NCBI GenBank assembly: GCA_900554415.1
Contig: USGU01000001.1
Location: forward strand, 1-64,000
Reading direction: 5' to 3'
Length of the DNA stretch: 64,000 bases
Source of the DNA: an uncultured Lachnospiraceae bacterium
Lineage (GTDB): Bacteria; Bacillota; Clostridia; Lachnospirales; Lachnospiraceae
Position numbers and translations under genes: made by a program. This document shows, one piece after another, positions 44,119-51,560 of the stretch. The notes under the pieces are model-generated. The model ran no database searches. It worked only from the letters and a program-made list of their open reading frames with translations, and had not been told where the DNA came from. How positions within the stretch are numbered: position 1 is the first letter of the stretch; the number at the start of each line of letters is the position of its first letter.

Positions 44119-44451
44119 ATGGTAAAAATAGTTATTTATAAGAACGCAAAACATCAGACTGTAGGTTTTTGTACATCAGGTCATGCCGGATACAGCGAAG
44201 CAGGATATGACATTGTCTGCGCCGCCATTTCAGTTTTGACAATTAACACCGTGAATTCCATTGAGAAATTTACGGATGATGAGACAACTCTTGTATCTGA
44301 TGAAAGAACTGCCAGAATTGATTTTCAATTAAAAGGCAGTCACAGCAAAGAAGCTTTGCTTCTGTTGAATGCAATGGTACTCGGATTAGAGGAAATTGCA
44401 AACGATGAAGATTATAGAAAGTATATGGATTTAACATACGAGGAGGTGTAA
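44119..44451 (+). CDS. prp: ribosomal-processing cysteine protease Prp
   Basis: Small protease that removes the N-terminal extension of L27 in Firmicutes and Fusobacteria. The catalytic pair is His in SGHAGYSEAG and Cys in DIVCAAISVLTINTVNSIE. The length is 110 residues. It sits between rplU and rpmA, the usual place. It is followed by rpmA with only 3 bp between. The substrate site in the adjacent L27 is present. Confidence 0.93.
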   Translation: MVKIVIYKNAKHQTVGFCTSGHAGYSEAGYDIVCAAISVLTINTVNSIEKFTDDETTLVSDERTARIDFQLKGSHSKEALLLLNAMVLGLEEIANDEDYRKYMDLTYEEV

Positions 44452-44454
44452 ACC

Positions 44455-44739
44455 ATGATGAAATTAAACCTTCAGTTTTTCGCTCATAAAAAGGGAGTTG
44501 GTTCTACAAAGAACGGACGTGACTCTGAATCAAAGAGACTTGGTGCTAAAAGAGCGGACGGACAATTTGTAAAAGCCGGAAACATTCTTTACAGACAGCG
44601 TGGAACAAAGATTCATCCAGGTGTGAATGTAGGACGTGGTGGAGATGATACATTATTTGCATTAGTAGATGGTGTTGTTCGTTTCGAAAGAAAAGGTAGA
44701 GACAAGAAACAGGTTTCTATCTACCCTGTAGCTGAATAA
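44455..44739 (+). CDS. rpmA: 50S ribosomal protein L27 with cleavable N-terminus
   Basis: L27 lies near the peptidyl-transferase centre. It starts M-M-KLNLQFFAHKKGVGSTKNGRD; the LNLQFF/A site is the one cut by Prp, so the active N-terminus AHKKG is made after translation. AGGAGGTG precedes two consecutive ATG codons, either of which could initiate. The length is 94 residues. A terminator follows. Confidence 0.97.
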   Translation: MMKLNLQFFAHKKGVGSTKNGRDSESKRLGAKRADGQFVKAGNILYRQRGTKIHPGVNVGRGGDDTLFALVDGVVRFERKGRDKKQVSIYPVAE

Positions 44740-44752
44740 GCATTGTAACAAG

Positions 44753-44788
44753 AGGCTTCAAACTAATCAGTTTGAGGCCTTATTTTAA
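44753..44788 (+). terminator. terminator of the rplU-prp-rpmA operon
   Basis: Twelve-bp stem AGGCTTCAAACT/AGTTTGAGGCCT (one T-G pair) with an AATC loop, followed by TATTTTAA. Confidence 0.75.
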
Positions 44789-44817
44789 ATTTCCAATTAT
44801 TTGAAAGGAGCATTTCT

Positions 44818-46101
44818 ATGTTTGCAGACAGAGCAAAAATATATATCCGTTCTGGAAAAGGCGGTGACGGTCACTGCAGTTTCCGACGTGAATTATATGT
44901 ACCAGACGGCGGTCCTGACGGCGGCGATGGCGGACGTGGCGGGGACGTAATCTTTGAAATTGATAAAGGATTAAACACCCTTGCAGACTTCCGTCACAAG
45001 CGGAAATACGTTGCACCGGACGGAGAGCAGGGCGGCAAAAGAAGATGCCACGGCAAAAACGCAGAGGACATTATTTTAAAAGTTCCGGAAGGGACCGTAA
45101 TACGTGAGGCAGAAACCAACAAAGTTATCGCTGATATGTCCGGAGATAATGTACGACAAGTAGTTTTAAAGGGTGGACGTGGTGGTCTTGGAAATATGCA
45201 TTTTGCAACAGCTACCATGCAGGCTCCTAAATATGCACAGCCTGGCAAACCTTCCCAGGAGCTCTGGGTCAATCTGGAATTAAAAGTAATTGCAGATGTT
45301 GGACTGGTCGGATTTCCGAATGTTGGAAAATCAACTTTCCTGTCCCGTGTAACCAACGCACAGCCTAAAATTGCAAATTATCATTTTACAACACTCTCAC
45401 CGAATCTTGGTGTAGTGGATTTAGATGATGCAAAAGGATTTGTAATTGCGGATATTCCGGGATTAATCGAAGGAGCATCCGAAGGAATCGGACTTGGGCA
45501 TGAATTCTTACGTCATGTGGAGCGTACCAAATTGATGATTCACGTAGTAGATGCTGCCGGAACAGAAGGCCGTGACCCGGTAGAAGATATTTACACAATC
45601 AATGCTGAATTGAAAGCATATAACGAAGAGATTGCCAGTCGCCCACAGGTAATTGCAGCCAATAAAATCGACTTAATCTATTCTGAAGATGAGGACCCTG
45701 TAGAACGTCTGCGCAAAGAATTTGAACCACAGGGAATCAAAGTATTTCCAATTTCCGGTGTGACGGGAGAGGGACTCAGCAGCCTGCTTTACTATGTAAG
45801 CGGTGAACTTCAGAAAATGGATGACAAACCAATCGTATTTGAGCAGGAATTCTTCCCGGAAGATGCAATCATCCATACTGACCTTCCATTTACCGTGGAA
45901 ATAGAAGACGATATGTATGTAGTAGAAGGTCCGAAAATCGAAAAAATGCTTGGATATACCAATCTGGAATCCGAAAAAGGCTTTGCTTTCTTTCAGAAGT
46001 TCTTAAAAGAAGGCGGTATTCTGGAAGCACTGGAAAATGCCGGTATTGAAGAAGGCGACACAGTAAAAATGTATGGATTACAGTTTGAATATTTCCGCTA
46101 A
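44818..46101 (+). CDS. obgE: GTPase Obg (CgtA)
   Basis: Essential ribosome-associated GTPase. The Gly-rich Obg domain comes first (RSGKGGDGHCSFRRE, GGDGGRGGDVIF). The G domain follows with GFPNVGKSTFLSRVT, DIPGLIEGASEGIGLGHEFLRH and NKID. A C-terminal OCT domain (about residues 350-427) is present, as in the longer Firmicute form. The length is 427 residues. GAAAGGAG precedes the start. Confidence 0.98.
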   Translation: MFADRAKIYIRSGKGGDGHCSFRRELYVPDGGPDGGDGGRGGDVIFEIDKGLNTLADFRHKRKYVAPDGEQGGKRRCHGKNAEDIILKVPEGTVIREAETNKVIADMSGDNVRQVVLKGGRGGLGNMHFATATMQAPKYAQPGKPSQELWVNLELKVIADVGLVGFPNVGKSTFLSRVTNAQPKIANYHFTTLSPNLGVVDLDDAKGFVIADIPGLIEGASEGIGLGHEFLRHVERTKLMIHVVDAAGTEGRDPVEDIYTINAELKAYNEEIASRPQVIAANKIDLIYSEDEDPVERLRKEFEPQGIKVFPISGVTGEGLSSLLYYVSGELQKMDDKPIVFEQEFFPEDAIIHTDLPFTVEIEDDMYVVEGPKIEKMLGYTNLESEKGFAFFQKFLKEGGILEALENAGIEEGDTVKMYGLQFEYFR

Positions 46102-46170
46102 ACATATACCAGACAGTAACAAACGAATATACAACAAAAATAAAAATCAAATTCAGAAAGGGATGATATT

Positions 46171-46461
46171 ATGACATCAAAGCAACGCGCATACTTAAAG
46201 AGTCTTGCCATGACAATGGATGATATTTTTCAGATTGGAAAATCCAGCGTTACTCCTGAACTTACAGCAGCTGTATCCGAAGCTCTGGCTTCACGCGAGC
46301 TTATCAAGCTTCACGTTCTTCAGAACTGCGACGGGGATATTCGAGAAATGGCAAATACACTTGCAGAGAGAACACGTTCACAGGTTGTTCAAGTCATTGG
46401 CAAAAAAATTGTACTGTATAAAGAAGGAAAAGACGATAAAAAGAAAATCATTCTTCCTTAA
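46171..46461 (+). CDS. yhbY: YhbY family RNA-binding protein
   Basis: CRS1/YhbY single-domain RNA-binding protein of 96 residues associated with pre-50S particles. It begins MTSKQRAYLKSLAMTMDDIFQIGK and has a basic tail (VQVIGKKIVLYKEGK). It lies between obgE and nadD, its conserved position. Confidence 0.93.
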   Translation: MTSKQRAYLKSLAMTMDDIFQIGKSSVTPELTAAVSEALASRELIKLHVLQNCDGDIREMANTLAERTRSQVVQVIGKKIVLYKEGKDDKKKIILP

Positions 46462-46502
46462 TTCATTTTTATACAGCCCACAACACAGATTTGGAGAAAA
46501 AC

Positions 46503-47123
46503 ATGAAAATAGGACTTATGGGAGGAACTTTTGACCCCATCCATAATGGACATTTAACTATTGCCTACTATGCTTACAAGCTTTACAAGTTAGACGAGGT
46601 GTGGTTTCTTCCCAATGGAAATCCACCTCATAAACATACTCCTGACATTCTCAAAAATGTTCAGGATAGACTTAAAATGACTTCACTGGCAATTGAAAAT
46701 GTCCCTTATTTTAAATTAAATACCTATGAAACGGATAAAGCAACCACGTCCTATTCTTATCAGACAATTGCTCATTTTTGTGAGAAATATCCGGAACATC
46801 ATTATTATTTTATTTTAGGTGCTGATTCACTGTTTTCCATTGAGTCATGGGTTCATCCAGAATTAATTATCGGGAAAATATCAATTTTAGCCGCTTACAG
46901 AGATGATATAGATACACCTGAGGAAATGGAAGAGCAAATTACTTATCTCAATCAGAAATTTGACGGGGATATCCGGCTTCTCAAAACACCACTTGTCCCA
47001 GTTTCTTCCCATGAAATCAGACAAGCCGTATCAAATGGAGTCAAAAAAGAACAGCTTCCTGTTCCTCCCAAAGTCGCGGATTATATTTTCAACCATAATC
47101 TATATAAATCGAAAAAAAATTAG
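46503..47123 (+). CDS. nadD: nicotinate-nucleotide adenylyltransferase
   Basis: Makes deamido-NAD from nicotinate mononucleotide and ATP. The nucleotidyltransferase motif is GGTFDPIHNGHLTIAYYA, and the late VPVSSHEIRQAV corresponds to the ISSTxIR box. The length is 206 residues from MKIGLMGG; a start 12 nt upstream is less well spaced from TTGGAGA. It is next to yqeK, as in most Firmicutes. Confidence 0.95.
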   Translation: MKIGLMGGTFDPIHNGHLTIAYYAYKLYKLDEVWFLPNGNPPHKHTPDILKNVQDRLKMTSLAIENVPYFKLNTYETDKATTSYSYQTIAHFCEKYPEHHYYFILGADSLFSIESWVHPELIIGKISILAAYRDDIDTPEEMEEQITYLNQKFDGDIRLLKTPLVPVSSHEIRQAVSNGVKKEQLPVPPKVADYIFNHNLYKSKKN

Positions 47124-47141
47124 ACGTAAAAGGATAACCAA

Positions 47142-47738
47142 ATGACAGAAGAATTGCTTGAACTTGAAACGAAACTAAAACCGTGTCTGGATAAATATCG
47201 TTATGACCATACAATCGGAGTTATGCACACTGCCGCCTGCCTTTCCATGAAGTACGATGCAGACCTCAGACAGTCGATGATTGCAGGACTGCTCCATGAC
47301 TGTGCAAAATGCATTCCAACGTCTCAGAAGTATGCACTATGTAAGAAATATCATATAGAAATTTCAGAGGCTGAAATGGTCAATCCAGGCCTTTTACACG
47401 CAAAGCTGGGGGCATATCTCGCAAGAAGCCAGTATGGAATAGGAGATGAAGAAGTGCTCCATGCAATTTCTGTACACACAACTGGCTGTCCGGGAATGAC
47501 ATTGCTCGATAAAATTCTGTATATCGCAGATTATATTGAACCCGGCCGAAAAGATGCAGCCAATCTTCCAGTAATAAGAAAACTTGCATTTTCTGATTTA
47601 GATGCATGTCTTTATCAAATTCTTCAAGATTCTCTGGAATACCTGAAGCAGAAAGACTGTGTCATTGACTCCATGACAGAACAGACTTTTTTATACTATG
47701 ATAATCTTTTCAAGACACAAAAAAATAACATCGGCTAA
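47142..47738 (+). CDS. yqeK: HD domain hydrolase YqeK
   Basis: Diadenosine tetraphosphatase (symmetrical) family, degrading the alarmone Ap4A to ADP. The HD motifs are DHTIGVMHTAAC, GLLHDCAK and IADYIEPGRK. The length is 198 residues. The ribosome binding site is AAAAGGATAACC. Between it and rsfS lie 186 bp in which I see no convincing gene; related genomes often have an LCP gene there. Confidence 0.93.
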   Translation: MTEELLELETKLKPCLDKYRYDHTIGVMHTAACLSMKYDADLRQSMIAGLLHDCAKCIPTSQKYALCKKYHIEISEAEMVNPGLLHAKLGAYLARSQYGIGDEEVLHAISVHTTGCPGMTLLDKILYIADYIEPGRKDAANLPVIRKLAFSDLDACLYQILQDSLEYLKQKDCVIDSMTEQTFLYYDNLFKTQKNNIG

Positions 47739-47924
47739 TATAAAACGAACGCTGTGAATGAGGAGCTGGTTATCAGTCTGTTTTACGGACGCGAAGTCCA
47801 AGAAAGGATCCGATATACCAATTGCTCCATCATTATACAACTTAAGCAACAAGATGGATAATTCCTTACTGGCTGTAAGGGATATTAACCATAAATATAT
47901 TGTAGTAGAAAGGAAAGAAATGCT

Positions 47925-48281
47925 ATGGATATGGAAAAATCAAAAAAAATGGCAAAAATTGCTTATCAGGCGTTAGATGATAAAAAGGGAGAGGATATTA
48001 AAATCATCGATATTTCTCAGGTGTCTGTTCTCGCAGATTATTTTATCATCTGCAACGGAAGCAATGAAAGCCAGGTAAGAGCATTGGTCGACAATGCAGA
48101 AGAGGAACTGTCCAAAGAAGGATTTCAGGTAAAACAAACTGAAGGCCACGGTCTTGGCAACTGGGTACTCATGGACTTTGGCGATATTATCATCCATGTA
48201 TTTGATAAAGAAAATCGTCTGTTCTATGATTTAGAACGTATCTGGAGTGATGGAAAACAGGTAGATATCTCAGAATTATAG
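47925..48281 (+). CDS. rsfS: ribosome silencing factor RsfS
   Basis: Binds L14 and blocks subunit joining when nutrients are short. The family core ADYFIICNGSNESQVRALVDN, GNWVLMDFGDIIIHVF and FYDLERIWSDGKQ is complete. The length is 118 residues. GAAAGGAAAG precedes the start; an alternate ATG one codon pair downstream is possible. Last gene of the plus-strand run before lexA. Confidence 0.96.
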   Translation: MDMEKSKKMAKIAYQALDDKKGEDIKIIDISQVSVLADYFIICNGSNESQVRALVDNAEEELSKEGFQVKQTEGHGLGNWVLMDFGDIIIHVFDKENRLFYDLERIWSDGKQVDISEL

Positions 48282-48309
48282 AAGCATAGAAGTAAATAAC
48301 AATTACCAG

Positions 48310-48344
48310 AAAAGCTGATGCAGCAAACAAGTGCATCAGCTTTT
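48310..48344. terminator. bidirectional terminator between rsfS and lexA
   Basis: Perfect 13-bp stem AAAAGCTGATGCA/TGCATCAGCTTTT with a 9-nt loop. The A/T ends give a T run on either strand. Confidence 0.8.
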
Positions 48345-48384
48345 CCAAATTCTTGCATACGAAATTCAATCAAATAAATTCAAA

Positions 48385-49002
48385 TTATTTCAAAAACCGA
48401 AATACCCCAATTACTTTTCCTAGAATGTCAACGCTCTCCAGAATAAAAGGTTCCATATTATCATTTTCAGGCTGAAGGCGAATAATACCCTCTTCCTTGT
48501 AGAACGTCTTCACTGTAGCGCCATCATCAATTAACGCCACAACCATCTCTCCGTTAGAAGCCGTATTTTTCTTTTCTACGACAACATAATCACCATCAAG
48601 AATGCCCGCATTAATCATACTTTCGCCCCTGACTTTAAGCATAAAACATTCACTGTTCGGCATAAACTCAACGGGGATAGGGTAATATTCTTCAATATTC
48701 TGTTCTGCAAGAAGTGGTTCACCTGCAGCAACACGGCCAAGGATAGGAACCTGTACCATCTCCCTGCGGGTCAGATTAAACGAATCATCTAAAATCTCTA
48801 TTGCCCGTGGCTTTGTAGGGTCGCGTCTAATATAACCATTTTTCTCCAAGGTCTCCAAATGCGAATGGACAGAAGAAGTAGACTTCAAATTCACTGCCTC
48901 ACATATCTCACGCACAGCAGGTGGAAATCCCCTCTCCAGAATCTGTGATTTAATATATTCCAGAATTTCTTCCTGCTTTTTACTTATCTTACCTTTATCC
49001 AT
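48385..49002 (-). CDS. lexA: SOS repressor LexA
   Basis: Represses DNA-damage genes and cleaves itself when stimulated by RecA. The N-terminal winged HTH (KKQEEILEYIKSQILERGFPPAVREI) binds DNA. The autocleavage site Ala-Gly lies in RVAAGEPLL, with catalytic Ser in RGESMINAGI and Lys in GATVKTFY. The length is 205 residues. GAAGGAG precedes the start. It is divergent from a yneA-like gene across a cluster of operators. Confidence 0.97.
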   Translation of the reverse strand: MDKGKISKKQEEILEYIKSQILERGFPPAVREICEAVNLKSTSSVHSHLETLEKNGYIRRDPTKPRAIEILDDSFNLTRREMVQVPILGRVAAGEPLLAEQNIEEYYPIPVEFMPNSECFMLKVRGESMINAGILDGDYVVVEKKNTASNGEMVVALIDDGATVKTFYKEEGIIRLQPENDNMEPFILESVDILGKVIGVFRFLK

Positions 49003-49072
49003 TCTACCAACTCCTTCAAATCATATAACCATGATAACTCTATTTGAAAATGTATCATTTTTTGTTTTTTTC

Positions 49073-49101
49073 ATGATAGCATATAACTTTGAAAATAGCA
49101 A
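49073..49101 (-). promoter_or_regulatory. promoter of lexA
   Basis: On the minus strand TTGCTA, a 17-nt spacer and TATCAT. The -35 end overlaps the first LexA-type operator (49099-49112), consistent with autoregulation. Confidence 0.55.
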
Positions 49102-49193
49102 ACAAATGTTTAGAAAATATGTTCGATTTTTTTCTTTTTATCCATTGACAAACAAATGTTCTGATGCTATATTCTTTTCAGAACATTTGTTCA
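49099..49193. promoter_or_regulatory. cluster of four LexA (SOS) operators
   Basis: Four matches to the Gram-positive pattern CGAACnnnnGTTCG: CAAACAAATGTTTA (49099-49112), AGAAAATATGTTCG (49112-49125), CAAACAAATGTTCT (49149-49162) and AGAACATTTGTTCA (49180-49193). The first overlaps the lexA -35 box; the third covers the -35 box and spacer of the divergent promoter; the fourth lies just after its -10 box. Confidence 0.75.
49145..49173 (+). promoter_or_regulatory. promoter of the yneA-like gene
   Basis: TTGACA, a 17-nt spacer and TATATT, overlapped by the third operator and followed directly by the fourth. Confidence 0.75.
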
Positions 49194-49312
49194 GGAACAT
49201 ATTTTCGATTTGACTTTCGTATTATTTTAAATATACGCAGTAAATGATATAAAAATTTGATATGGAAGATATGAAATGTAATAAAAATAAAGCAAGCAGG
49301 AGGAGCATTATT

Positions 49313-49705
49313 ATGAAACACAACACACACAGCAGGCAGAAGCATTCGACTATCCACACAACAAGCAAAACCGGTAAAATACGCAGACATTCAGCAGACT
49401 ATTCCCGTTCCATTATATTATCCTTCGCCTTAATCGTAGTATGCTGTTGCATATTTGGAAGTTCTTTCTCAAGCGCTCACGAAAGCACCGGAAAGGAACC
49501 ATTGAAAAACAAATGTTACAAAAGTATACAAGTACAGGCAGGAGATTCTCTGTGGAGTATCGCCTGCGATAATATAACAGAGGAGTATGATTCCATTGAT
49601 GAATATATGGATGAAATTGCAGAAATAAATCACATTTCCACTATAAGTGCAGATTCCATAAAGGAGGGAACTTACCTCACAGTGTCATATTACGATGAAA
49701 TTTAA
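49313..49705 (+). CDS. YneA-like LysM protein, SOS cell-division suppressor candidate
   Basis: A 130-residue protein with a basic N-terminus, one membrane segment (about residues 36-57, IILSFALIVVCCCIFGSSF) and a single C-terminal LysM domain (IQVQAGDSLWSIACDNITEEY, ending EGTYLTVSYY). This is the architecture of B. subtilis YneA, which blocks septation during SOS. It is divergent from lexA with operators between, like yneA. I start at MKHNTHSRQ because AGGAGGAGC lies upstream. Confidence 0.8.
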   Translation: MKHNTHSRQKHSTIHTTSKTGKIRRHSADYSRSIILSFALIVVCCCIFGSSFSSAHESTGKEPLKNKCYKSIQVQAGDSLWSIACDNITEEYDSIDEYMDEIAEINHISTISADSIKEGTYLTVSYYDEI

Positions 49706-49736
49706 ATCTTGCGTCAAATTAAATCTTACACAATAA

Positions 49737-49765
49737 TTGACGAAAATACACATTCCTCTTATACT
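49737..49765 (+). promoter_or_regulatory. sigma-A promoter of sppA
   Basis: TTGACG, a 17-nt spacer and TATACT, about 60 nt before the sppA start. Confidence 0.65.
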
Positions 49766-49827
49766 ATTAGATAAAACAAACAAAATACTATCTTATAATC
49801 AGAATAAGAAGAAAGAGGACGCAAAAG

Positions 49828-50802
49828 ATGAAGAAAAAGCAAATCATTGGTTTAATTATTGCTGTGATTCTGTTTGTGTTTACGGGTGTAGTCAGTGTAT
49901 TCACAAATACGGTATCCCAAGTTGTACTTGCAGACAGTTTAGCCGGAGTAACAGATTTCACAGATTCCGAGGATTTTCCTGAAGACTCCTACATTGCAAT
50001 TGTACAAGTAACAGGAACCATCCAGCAACAGACATCAACAAACATATTTGAAACCACAGAAGGATATCAGCACAATACAACAATGTCTTACATTGATGAT
50101 TTAATGGACGATGAAAATAATGCAGGTATTTTGTTATATGTGGATTCTCCTGGTGGAACGGTATATGAGTCCGAAGAATTATATGACAAGTTGATGGAAT
50201 ACAAAGAAACAGGAAGACCTATATGGACGTATATGGCACATTACGCAGCTTCAGGTGGTTATATGATATCAATGACATCTGATAAAATATATGCCAACAA
50301 GAATACAACAACCGGTTCTATAGGCGTTATTCTCTCTACCTACGATTTATCCGGCTTGTACGAAAAACTGGGGATTCGATATGTAAGTATCACAAGTGGT
50401 GCTAACAAAGACAGCAGCTTACTGACCGATGAACAGATTGCTATTTATCAGGAACAAATTAATGAAAGCTATGAAGCCTTTGTTGAGAAAGTAGCTCTTG
50501 GACGAAATATGGACGTAGATGAAGTGAAAGAACTTGCTGACGGACGTACCTATACAGCTAATCAGGCATTATCCAATGGTTTAATTGATGAAATCAGCTC
50601 TTATGATGATATGGCCAATGAAATGTGTTCTTATTTTGGAGTATATGATTTGTATCAGCCAGAGACAAAAGAAAATATTTTTTCAGCTATTTTTTCAAAA
50701 ATAATGAATAACCTTCCAAAATCAGACTCTCAGGTTTTATCTGAGAAGGCTGAAGGGATGGAGAGTGGGGTGTTGATGTACTATGCAGAACAACTACAAT
50801 AA
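49828..50802 (+). CDS. sppA: signal peptide peptidase SppA (S49 family)
   Basis: Membrane-bound serine protease that clears cleaved signal peptides. An N-terminal anchor (residues 6-28) is followed by the S49 core: DSPGGTVYESEELYDKL, catalytic Ser in YAASGGYMISM and catalytic Lys in TSGANKDSSLL. The length of 324 residues is the short Gram-positive form. GAAAGAGGAC precedes the start. It overlaps the RDD gene by 20 bp. In B. subtilis SppA also acts with a partner in antimicrobial-peptide resistance. Confidence 0.93.
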   Translation: MKKKQIIGLIIAVILFVFTGVVSVFTNTVSQVVLADSLAGVTDFTDSEDFPEDSYIAIVQVTGTIQQQTSTNIFETTEGYQHNTTMSYIDDLMDDENNAGILLYVDSPGGTVYESEELYDKLMEYKETGRPIWTYMAHYAASGGYMISMTSDKIYANKNTTTGSIGVILSTYDLSGLYEKLGIRYVSITSGANKDSSLLTDEQIAIYQEQINESYEAFVEKVALGRNMDVDEVKELADGRTYTANQALSNGLIDEISSYDDMANEMCSYFGVYDLYQPETKENIFSAIFSKIMNNLPKSDSQVLSEKAEGMESGVLMYYAEQLQ

Positions 50803-51421
50803 TAACAATGATACATTTACATCTGGATACCATTATGTCGACAATCCACAGAATAACAAAGATTCACTGGACGATTTTTATTCTGGCAGTACAAATACGG
50901 TATCCGTCTTAACCGATTCAATGAATTCAGATGATTATAATACAAATTCCGAATCAGCACAAACATCATCATTACCCAAAGAACAATATGCCGGATTTGG
51001 CGTACGATTATTTGCCTATTTCATTGACAACCTGATTTTATTCATTGGACTGTTAATTGTACGAATTATTTTACTAATTGCCACACATATTGGAGGGCTC
51101 TATTTTCTTTCAAACGATGTTTTGTTCCAATATTCAATATGTGACATTTTACTTTACATCATACGTATTGCATACTTTGTTTTAATGACATACTATACTG
51201 GAGCTACATTAGGTAAACATGTGTTGAAAATTCATGTGGTTTCTGTAAATCAGTCAGAAAAATATTCATTCATTGATATTTTATATCGTGAAACTGTTGG
51301 AAGATTTTTATCAAAAATAATTTTATATATTGGTTATTTATTTTCCATTGCAAACCGCGATAAAGCAGCCCTACACGATATGTTGAGTGATACAAGAGTA
51401 ACCTATAAAAGGCATAATTAA
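50783..51421 (+). CDS. RDD family membrane protein
   Basis: A 212-residue protein with a long Asn/Ser/Asp-rich N-terminal tail (residues 1-65, NNYNNNNDTF) and an RDD domain with about three membrane segments. The family marks are FGVRLFAYFIDNLILF, TLGKHVLKIHVVS, ETVGRFLSK and KAALHDMLSDTRV. It begins within the end of sppA, so the two are coupled, and could partner with the peptidase. The function of RDD proteins is mostly unknown; some are ion antiporters. Confidence 0.85.
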   Translation: MQNNYNNNNDTFTSGYHYVDNPQNNKDSLDDFYSGSTNTVSVLTDSMNSDDYNTNSESAQTSSLPKEQYAGFGVRLFAYFIDNLILFIGLLIVRIILLIATHIGGLYFLSNDVLFQYSICDILLYIIRIAYFVLMTYYTGATLGKHVLKIHVVSVNQSEKYSFIDILYRETVGRFLSKIILYIGYLFSIANRDKAALHDMLSDTRVTYKRHN

Positions 51422-51462
51422 AACACCGGATAAAGCCGAATGAAACAGAATTTTAAGATTAT

Positions 51463-51491
51463 TTGACAACACACATGAAATAATGTATCTT
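51463..51491 (+). promoter_or_regulatory. orphaned promoter left of the prophage
   Basis: TTGACA, a 17-nt spacer and TATCTT. Its expected start point falls at the beginning of the left 28-bp repeat. In an unoccupied chromosome this promoter would read into the recombinase gene now about 9 kb away. Confidence 0.6.
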
Positions 51492-51495
51492 AGAA

Positions 51496-51523
51496 AGAGA
51501 TACCAATCTATAAGACAAATCCA
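51496..51523 (+). repeat. left attachment repeat (attL core)
   Basis: Twenty-eight bases beginning AGAGATACCAATCTATAAGA and ending CAAATCCA are identical to those at 60475-60502; flanking bases differ on both sides. To the left lies the host promoter, to the right phage DNA that reads on in the rep frame until the IS. Confidence 0.85.
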
Positions 51524-51560
51524 ACAGGTTTGTTACAAGCTTTAGCGTTAGATGATGAGA

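Noticed and set aside
47739..47924. Gap between yqeK and rsfS as a T-box, LCP gene remnant or short gene (a 72-codon frame is open)
   Set aside because: No T-box core, no antiterminator pair, no LCP motif and no ribosome binding site at the frame start.
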